Of a stretch of 64,000 nucleotides of DNA, positions 59,451 through 64,000 are shown piece by piece. Positions within the stretch are counted from its first letter, which is position 1; each line of letters begins with the position of its first letter. Origin of the DNA: Thermatribacter sp048814795. GTDB taxonomy: Bacteria; Atribacterota; Atribacteria; Atribacterales; Thermatribacteraceae. The translations under genes were made by a program, and so were the position numbers. The stretch is taken from NCBI GenBank assembly GCA_048814795.1, contig CP184673.1, positions 992,001 to 1,056,000 on the forward strand, in the 5' to 3' direction. A model generated the notes under the pieces. That model saw nothing but the letters and a program-made list of their open reading frames with translations, was not told where the DNA came from and ran no database searches.

Positions 59451-60493
59451 GCCGGATGAGAGCCCTGGTTTTGAGGGATAAAGGGAGGCTGGTTCTCGAA
59501 GAAGTGGACTTACCCCAGCCAGGCGCAGGTGAAGTACTGGTTAAGGTGGGAGCCTGTGGAGTTTGTGGTTCAGATTTGCCCAGGGTTTTCGGTGATCTGG
59601 CTTACTTTTATCCGCTTATACCAGGGCACGAGTTTGCGGGAGAAGTGGTCAAGGCGGGTTGTGAACTTGGCGAAGAATGGGTTGGGAAGAGAGTGACGGT
59701 TTACCCCCTCATTCCCTGTCGCAAGTGTCCCTTTTGCGAATCCGGTTACTTTGAGCTCTGCGATGCTTATGATTACCTGGGTTCCCGCAGAAACGGGGCC
59801 TTTGCAGAGTATGTAGTCGCTCCGGTTACCAATCTGGTTGCCTTGCTGGAGGGAGTTTCTCTGGAGGAAGGTGCGCTTACTGAGCCGGCTGCGGTAACCC
59901 TGCATGCGGTGCGCCGCTCTTTGGTATCTCCTGGTGACCGGGTTGCTGTGTTTGGTCTGGGCCCCATTGGTCTTTTAACTGCTCACTGGGCTCGACTGGC
60001 TGGTGCATCTTCAGTGGTTGGTTTTGAGGTTGATTCCCGGCGCAAGGATTTTGCAAGGCGCTTTACCTTCGATGCCGTTTTATCGCCGGACGAAGAAAAA
60101 ACAGTACTTTTTGATAAGGTGTTTGAAGCTTCAGGAAACGCATCTGCTTTTTTACAGTCTCTTTTCCGGGTGCAAAAAAGAGGCACTCTTGTTTTGCTTG
60201 GAAACCAGGAAAGAGAGTTTACTGTTTCCCCACAACATTTTAGTCTCATCCTTCGCAAGGAAATCAAGCTGTTGGGTAGCTGGAATTCCCATTTTACGAG
60301 ATTTGATTCCGATTGGGAACGGGTTTTACTTTTAGCCCAAAGAGAAAAAGCAGTTCTCAGAAGGGTGATTTCACACCTGGTGCCCCTAAAGGAGGCTCCT
60401 GATTTTTTAAACGCAATGCTAAGGAAAGAGGTTTTTTATTCCAAAGTGATTATTGCTCCGTGGGCTGAAGGGGGAGTTTCTGTTGTCGATTAA
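59447..60493 (+). CDS. Zinc-dependent dehydrogenase, galactitol-1-phosphate dehydrogenase-like
   Basis: A 348-residue MDR enzyme, related to but distinct from the preceding one. GACGVCGSDLPRVFGD, IPGHEFAGEV, the structural zinc set CRKCPFCESGYFELC, and VAVFGLGPIGLLTAH are seen; the pattern is closest to GatD-type enzymes. The pair may act in successive or alternative oxidations of a sugar alcohol, with the following ribulose-phosphate epimerase passing products to the pentose phosphate pool. That pathway is inference. Confidence 0.87.
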   Translation: MSRMRALVLRDKGRLVLEEVDLPQPGAGEVLVKVGACGVCGSDLPRVFGDLAYFYPLIPGHEFAGEVVKAGCELGEEWVGKRVTVYPLIPCRKCPFCESGYFELCDAYDYLGSRRNGAFAEYVVAPVTNLVALLEGVSLEEGALTEPAAVTLHAVRRSLVSPGDRVAVFGLGPIGLLTAHWARLAGASSVVGFEVDSRRKDFARRFTFDAVLSPDEEKTVLFDKVFEASGNASAFLQSLFRVQKRGTLVLLGNQEREFTVSPQHFSLILRKEIKLLGSWNSHFTRFDSDWERVLLLAQREKAVLRRVISHLVPLKEAPDFLNAMLRKEVFYSKVIIAPWAEGGVSVVD

Positions 60494-61151
60494 GATTTCT
60501 GCTTCTTTGGATTGTGCTGATTACCTGAACCTGCTTTCTGAGGTAAGGAAACTGGAAAAGGGCGGAGTTGATATGCTGCACATAGATATCATGGATGGGC
60601 ATTTCGTGCCTAACTTTGCCATTGGCACCAATTTAATGCGCAAACTCCGTCCCCAGACCGACCTTCTTTTCGACGTCCACCTGATGGTCCAGGATCCAGA
60701 GCGTTTCATACCTCTTTTTGCAGAGCTGGGAGCAGACATCATCACTTTTCACGTGGAGACCAGCACTCGCGTTTATCACCTGATTGACCTCATTAAAAAG
60801 CACCAGAAAAAAGTGGGAATAGCTCTTTCACCTGCCACGCCTTCTTCTTTCCTGGAGTATCTGCTTCCTTATCTGGACCTGGTGCTGGTTATGACCGTTG
60901 ACCCGGGTTTCGTTGGCCAGAGGTTTATTCCTGAGGTGGTGGCCAAAGTTGGAGCAGTTCGCAATATGCTTGCCGAAAAAGGCATGCAGCTGGATATCGA
61001 GGTAGATGGAGGTATTAGTGAGAAGACGGTTCCCCAGCTTAAAAGAGCAGGCGCCAACGTTTTCGTTGCTGGAACTTCCAGTATTTTTTCTGGGCGAGAA
61101 GATGTAGAGATAGCTGCTCGTCGTTTTAGAGAATTCTGCGAGAGGTGTTAG
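60483..61151 (+). CDS. rpe: Ribulose-phosphate 3-epimerase
   Basis: A 222-residue TIM barrel interconverting ribulose 5-phosphate and xylulose 5-phosphate. HIDIMDGHFVPN, DVHLMVQDPERF, VMTVDPGFVGQRF and DIEVDGGI are present with all metal ligands. TTG at 60483 lies after GGGGGAG and overlaps the upstream gene by 11 bases. The opening SASLDCAD is a variant of the usual PSILSAD. It may be a sugar-specific relative rather than the housekeeping copy. Confidence 0.93.
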   Translation: MSIKISASLDCADYLNLLSEVRKLEKGGVDMLHIDIMDGHFVPNFAIGTNLMRKLRPQTDLLFDVHLMVQDPERFIPLFAELGADIITFHVETSTRVYHLIDLIKKHQKKVGIALSPATPSSFLEYLLPYLDLVLVMTVDPGFVGQRFIPEVVAKVGAVRNMLAEKGMQLDIEVDGGISEKTVPQLKRAGANVFVAGTSSIFSGREDVEIAARRFREFCERC

Positions 61152-61699
61152 ATCTGGACTGTGTTTACTACCGTTTTTACAGTACGTCCTGGGGGCCAGG
61201 TCTCACGGCTTATTATAACCAGGCTCTTTTTCGCGTGCTTCTTCCTGCCTGGCCCAAAAAGGAGCAGCTGGTTTCCTTTTTAAAGGAAGACTCTTTTTGC
61301 GCAGGAAAAGAACTGGTTTTCAGTCTGGAACGGGGGAGGGCTGAAAAGTTTCTGGAAGCTTACTTTGCTGCGGATGGCCTGCTGGATTTTGCACCTCCTT
61401 CTTTTAATTTTTACCTTGAACGTTTTACTCCTTTTGTAAGGAATGTTCTTTGGGAACTGAGAAACATTCCCCAGGGTAAGGTAATTACTTATCAGGAACT
61501 GGCTCAAAGAATTGGCAGGCCTAAAGCACAGAGGGCAGTGGGCCTGGCTTTAAGCAAGAACCCCTTTCCTGTTTTGCTACCCTGTCACCGGGTGGTGGGT
61601 AAAAAAAGCTTAGGAGGATTTTCCAGCTACGGTTTGCGCTGGAAAATCCTCCTGCTTTCTCTGGAAATTAGCAGGCGCGATTGCTTTCCTGAGCGCTAA
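61145..61699 (+). CDS. ogt: Methylated-DNA--protein-cysteine methyltransferase
   Basis: A 184-residue suicide DNA-repair protein removing O6-alkyl groups from guanine. The active site is LLPCHRVVG with C147; IPQGKVITYQELAQRIGRPK upstream is the DNA-binding helix region. GTG start overlaps the epimerase end by seven bases. Its last 32 bases overlap the convergent riboflavin transporter gene. Confidence 0.92.
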   Translation: MLDLDCVYYRFYSTSWGPGLTAYYNQALFRVLLPAWPKKEQLVSFLKEDSFCAGKELVFSLERGRAEKFLEAYFAADGLLDFAPPSFNFYLERFTPFVRNVLWELRNIPQGKVITYQELAQRIGRPKAQRAVGLALSKNPFPVLLPCHRVVGKKSLGGFSSYGLRWKILLLSLEISRRDCFPER

Positions 61700-62243
61700 T
61701 GGCCACCTTTTTAGATTTAGCGGGTTCTTCCAAAAGATGGCTTACTTTCTTGTATAAGAGGAAAGTGAGTGCTCCGTTGATGGTTCCCTTGAGTAAGTTG
61801 AAGGGTACGATGGCGGGAAGGAGCATTCCCACCACTACACTTCTTGGGACTCCAAGGTAGATGGGAGTTACCACCAGGTTGGCAAGGACCATCACTCCAG
61901 TCATGAAGAGCGGGGCTACGATGAGTCCTAACAGAGCGCCCTGCCTGGTTCGGTTTTTGGAGTAAATCAGGCTGGCTACAAGTACATAAGTACCCGTGGC
62001 CAGAAAATGCATCAGTATCCCCCAGGGTCCTCCCTCACCAGTTATGAGTGCAAAGAGAATGGCCACTATAGCAGTAACCATTATCCCCAGTGGTGTTCCA
62101 AATTTGAAGCCGGCAATCAGCACCGGCACATCACCAGGGTCATAAAGCAAAAAAGGTGCCTGAGGGATGATGGGGAAATGGATCAGGAGACTGATCACCA
62201 GGGATAGCCCGCTCAGGGCGGCGCCATAAACCAGTTTTTTCAA
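61668..62243 (-). CDS. ribU: Riboflavin ECF transporter S component (RibU-like)
   Basis: A 191-residue membrane protein with about six segments. FPIIPQAPFLLYDPGDVPVL, IAGFKFGTPLGI and a G-rich ALITGEGGPWGILMHFLATG are RibU-type features. It binds riboflavin and works with a shared ECF ATPase/EcfT module not seen here. An FMN riboswitch with terminator directly upstream confirms the ligand assignment. The long basic tail (EEPAKSKKVAISAQE) is cytoplasmic. Confidence 0.92.
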   Translation of the reverse strand: MKKLVYGAALSGLSLVISLLIHFPIIPQAPFLLYDPGDVPVLIAGFKFGTPLGIMVTAIVAILFALITGEGGPWGILMHFLATGTYVLVASLIYSKNRTRQGALLGLIVAPLFMTGVMVLANLVVTPIYLGVPRSVVVGMLLPAIVPFNLLKGTINGALTFLLYKKVSHLLEEPAKSKKVAISAQESNRAC

Positions 62244-62276
62244 GGGTTTTACCTCCTTTTTGCTTCTTCAGGAGGC

Positions 62277-62304
62277 AAAAAAGCCCTGGAATCTTCCAGG
62301 GCTT
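62277..62304 (-). terminator. Expression-platform terminator of the FMN riboswitch
   Basis: On the minus strand AAGCCCTGGAA (62294-62304 complement) and its partner form an 11-bp stem with a two-base turn followed by TTTTTT. Formed when FMN is bound. Confidence 0.88.
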
Positions 62305-62313
62305 GGGGGCTTT

Positions 62314-62455
62314 GCTTCTTCTCCCATCCGGACTATACCGTCGGCCCCGGATTCTCACCGGATCTACCCCTTTTGGGGCTCGCGGGCTTGAGGCTTGACG
62401 CCTCTTACCGCCGGTCGGGAATCGGACTTTTTGCCCTCACCCTGCCCTGAAGAAG
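62314..62455 (-). promoter_or_regulatory. FMN riboswitch (RFN element)
   Basis: On the minus strand the conserved blocks AGGGCAGGGTGA, CCCGACCGGCGGTA, AGCCCGCGAG, GATCCGGTGAGAATCCGG, GGCCGACGGTATAGTCCGG and ATGGGAGAAG appear in order, the hallmark of the RFN aptamer. It lies between a consensus promoter and ribU, so high FMN should shut off riboflavin import. Confidence 0.95.
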
Positions 62456-62479
62456 CTTATTGTTATTTGTTTTTAAAAA

Positions 62480-62508
62480 AATATAAAGGAAGTTTGGAGA
62501 TTTGTCAA
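62480..62508 (-). promoter_or_regulatory. Promoter of ribU
   Basis: On the minus strand TTGACA (62503-62508), 17 bases, TATATT (62480-62485). Transcription would start just before the riboswitch. Confidence 0.85.
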
Positions 62509-62764
62509 ATTGGACTGGATACTCGTTACTTCGAATTTATCTTGTAGAGTCGAAAATCAGTGCTTGAGTAAGTAAGAGTTCACATAGATTCACAACAGTT
62601 GAGTAAGGCAAGAAGGGAAGAGGCCATGCATCCTCAACCCAAGTAATAGTGCTTTAAAAACTAAGAGAGAAGATTCTGGGAGTATCTGGGAGATATTGGA
62701 TTGGCTACATGTACCCATGATGTAGACTTGCATAGAATATTTTCAAAGAAAATTGTAAAGAAAA

Positions 62765-62793
62765 TTGTTATATTGTACTTGATACGTTACAAT
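62765..62793 (+). promoter_or_regulatory. Promoter and dyad operator of the TctC operon
   Basis: TTGTTA (62765-62770), 17 bases, TACAAT (62788-62793). ATTGTA (62772-62777) and TACAAT (62788-62793) form a 6-bp dyad with a 10-base gap that covers the spacer and -10, a plausible repressor site. The rest of the gap from 62509 shows no gene or relic I can support. Confidence 0.5.
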
Positions 62794-62834
62794 TAAAAAT
62801 AAATTATTCAACCTTAGTAAGGGGGGTAACCATT

Positions 62835-63809
62835 ATGCGAAAGAAAAAGGTTTTTGTGGTTGGGGTACTGGTGTTGGCTCTTTTTATTCTCGCTTTTCTG
62901 ACCGGTGTAGCTAGTGCTGCTTTTCCGGAGAGAGAAATACTCCTGATCATTCAGGCTGCACCAGGAGGAGTTTCTGATACTGTAGGAAGGGCTATGGCTG
63001 CTGCCGCTCAGGAGTTTTTAGGAGTTCCCATCACTGCTACCAATATTACTGGTGCTTCTGGGGCAATCGCTATGGGAAAGTTGAAAGAAAGTAAGCCTGA
63101 TGGGTACACAATTGGCTATGTACCTGTGGAACTTTCGATGGTTAAGGCTCTGGGTTATGCTGATATTTCGCCCGACGATTTCGACCTTATCATGAGAACC
63201 AACATTGTTCCTGCAGCTTTAACAGTTCGTTCCGATGCACCCTATACGACTTTTGAAGAGTTTGTTGCCTATGCTAAGGAACATCCAGGAGAAATAATGG
63301 TTGGTACTTCTGGTACAGGTTCTATCTGGCACATTGCCGGTCTAGCTCTCGAAGAAGCGCTGGGTGTTAAGTTCACCTTTGTGCCCTTCGATGGTGCAGC
63401 TCCCAGCGTAGCTGCTCTTTTGGGAGGGCACATCCATGCAGTGACCTGTAGCCCATCAGAAGTTCTCTCGGGAGTGAAATCAGGGGATTTGCGAATGCTT
63501 GCTGTTTTAGGAGATTCTCGTACTGAGCTCTTCCCGGATGTACCTACAGCCAAGGAACTGGGTTACGATATCAACGTAATGGCTTGGGGCGGTTTTGCTT
63601 TACCAAAAGGTACTCCAAAAGAAGTGTACGATAAAATCGCAGACGCTTTTTACAAGGCTTTTAATTCAGAAACCTTTACCAGAATTATGAAGGAACGAGG
63701 TATTCAGCTTGCTTATCTCGATGGCCCCTCTTTTGCAGAATTTGCCAAGCAGCAGTTTGAGATGTATATGGAGCTTATACCGCGGGCGATGGGTAAATCC
63801 GAAAAATAG
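62835..63809 (+). CDS. Tripartite tricarboxylate transporter substrate-binding protein (TctC/Bug family)
   Basis: A 324-residue exported binding protein. The signal peptide (VFVVGVLVLALFILAFLTGV) ends near ASAAFPERE; mature motifs IIQAAPGGVSDTVGRAM, GTSGTGSIWHIAGLALE, FVPFDGAAPSVAALLGGHI and PDVPTAKELGYDI are typical of Bug proteins. It captures a carboxylate such as citrate or an aromatic acid for the TctAB membrane pair. ATG after AAGGGGGGTAACC. Confidence 0.93.
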   Translation: MRKKKVFVVGVLVLALFILAFLTGVASAAFPEREILLIIQAAPGGVSDTVGRAMAAAAQEFLGVPITATNITGASGAIAMGKLKESKPDGYTIGYVPVELSMVKALGYADISPDDFDLIMRTNIVPAALTVRSDAPYTTFEEFVAYAKEHPGEIMVGTSGTGSIWHIAGLALEEALGVKFTFVPFDGAAPSVAALLGGHIHAVTCSPSEVLSGVKSGDLRMLAVLGDSRTELFPDVPTAKELGYDINVMAWGGFALPKGTPKEVYDKIADAFYKAFNSETFTRIMKERGIQLAYLDGPSFAEFAKQQFEMYMELIPRAMGKSEK

Positions 63810-63828
63810 TTGAGATAAAGATATTGAC

Positions 63829-64000
63829 GTGGCTGATTTAATTTTTGGTCTTGCTACGGTTGTTTTGGGCATCTTTATCCTCTGGGGCGCTGCTTTGCTC
63901 CCCAGAGGGGTGTTAAGTTACGCTCTGGACCCGGCTCTTTTTCCCCGTATTGTGGCCTTTGGCCTGATTGTTTTAGGTGGCTTACTTTTTTTCCAGGGCC
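63829..64000 (+). CDS. Tripartite tricarboxylate transporter TctB-like small membrane subunit (cut by window)
   Basis: Starting with GTG 20 bases after the TctC stop, 57 codons are visible and open to the edge: ADLIFGLATVVLGIFILWGA and, later, YALDPALFPRIVAFGLIVLG. The pattern of a short helix, then DP.LFPR and a second helix is that of TctB. The large subunit TctA should follow outside the window. No strong SD is seen. Confidence 0.8.
   Translation, partial: MADLIFGLATVVLGIFILWGAALLPRGVLSYALDPALFPRIVAFGLIVLGGLLFFQG

Noticed and set aside
62530..62720. Possible transposase relic upstream of TctC
   Set aside because: A minus-strand translation gave only vague resemblance with several stops; not enough to call.
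1..64000. CRISPR arrays, prophage genes or intact insertion sequences
   Set aside because: No regularly spaced direct repeats, phage structural genes or intact transposase were seen.

Overview
The window looks like a chromosome of an anaerobic, probably thermophilic, sugar- and peptide-fermenting bacterium. Pointers are an archaeal-type RNA ligase with its partner protein, a Clp1/Grc3-like polynucleotide kinase, DUF763, an adenosine-specific kinase, the COG1900/NIL-ferredoxin/COG2122 route to homocysteine typical of strict anaerobes, a TM1266-like regulator, ferredoxin-fused oxidoreductases and no respiratory genes. Atribacterota or a Thermotogota/Dictyoglomota-like lineage would fit; this is inference from gene content, not from a marker gene. 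Genes are packed tightly, with ATGA/GTGA overlaps, abutting convergent stops and frequent GTG/TTG starts behind good Shine-Dalgarno (SD) sites. Many promoters are near-consensus sigma70 sites with a 17-base spacer.

Layout. 1-2.3 kb: an AT-rich two-component system on the minus strand (kinase cut by the window edge) with an HTH gene relic upstream. 2.4-6.6 kb: a structured leader RNA, then thiM-thiE-thiL-thiD and a DUF72 gene. 6.7-8.6 kb: a possible small RNA unit, the RNA ligase partner and the RNA ligase. 8.7-28.1 kb: three carbohydrate uptake clusters. The first is a LacI regulator, ABC transporter and GH4 glycosidase. The second, on the minus strand, is an ABC transporter, GH38 alpha-mannosidase and URO-D-like protein. 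The third is a ROK regulator, URO-D-like protein and ABC transporter. Clusters two and three are separated by a graveyard of transposase relics. None of the three carries its own ATPase gene. 28.3-33.9 kb: aldo/keto reductase, OsmC, lipoprotein, a third URO-D-like protein, VanW and a SurA/PrsA-type isomerase. 34.0-39.3 kb: a fatty acid/phospholipid operon (fabZ-fabH-fabF-plsY) running on into thioredoxin, a polysaccharide deacetylase and the Clp1-like kinase.

39.7-42.7 kb: a methionine-specifier T-box drives the homocysteine trio. 42.8-49.8 kb: acyltransferase, tyrS, MFS transporter, diguanylate cyclase, initiator tRNA and ATP-type PEP carboxykinase. 49.8-52.1 kb (minus): flavodoxin, tandem-ACT protein and phenylacetate-CoA ligase. 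52.4-61.7 kb: a long plus-strand run with CcdA, a ParB-like protein, adenosine-specific kinase, DUF763, nitroreductase, phosphodiesterase, PhoU, a pyruvate-kinase-like domain protein, OsmC, two zinc dehydrogenases, ribulose-phosphate epimerase and a methyltransferase for DNA repair. 61.7-62.5 kb: an FMN riboswitch controls a RibU-like riboflavin transporter. 62.8-64 kb: the start of a tripartite tricarboxylate transporter operon.

How they work together: the sugar clusters import and hydrolyse oligosaccharides; PEP carboxykinase and ribulose-phosphate epimerase serve central carbon flow; vitamins are salvaged or imported (thiamine moieties, riboflavin) rather than made, as far as this window shows. 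Three riboregulators (a T-box, an FMN riboswitch and an unassigned structured leader) and a set of hairpins after substrate-binding-protein genes indicate heavy RNA-level control.
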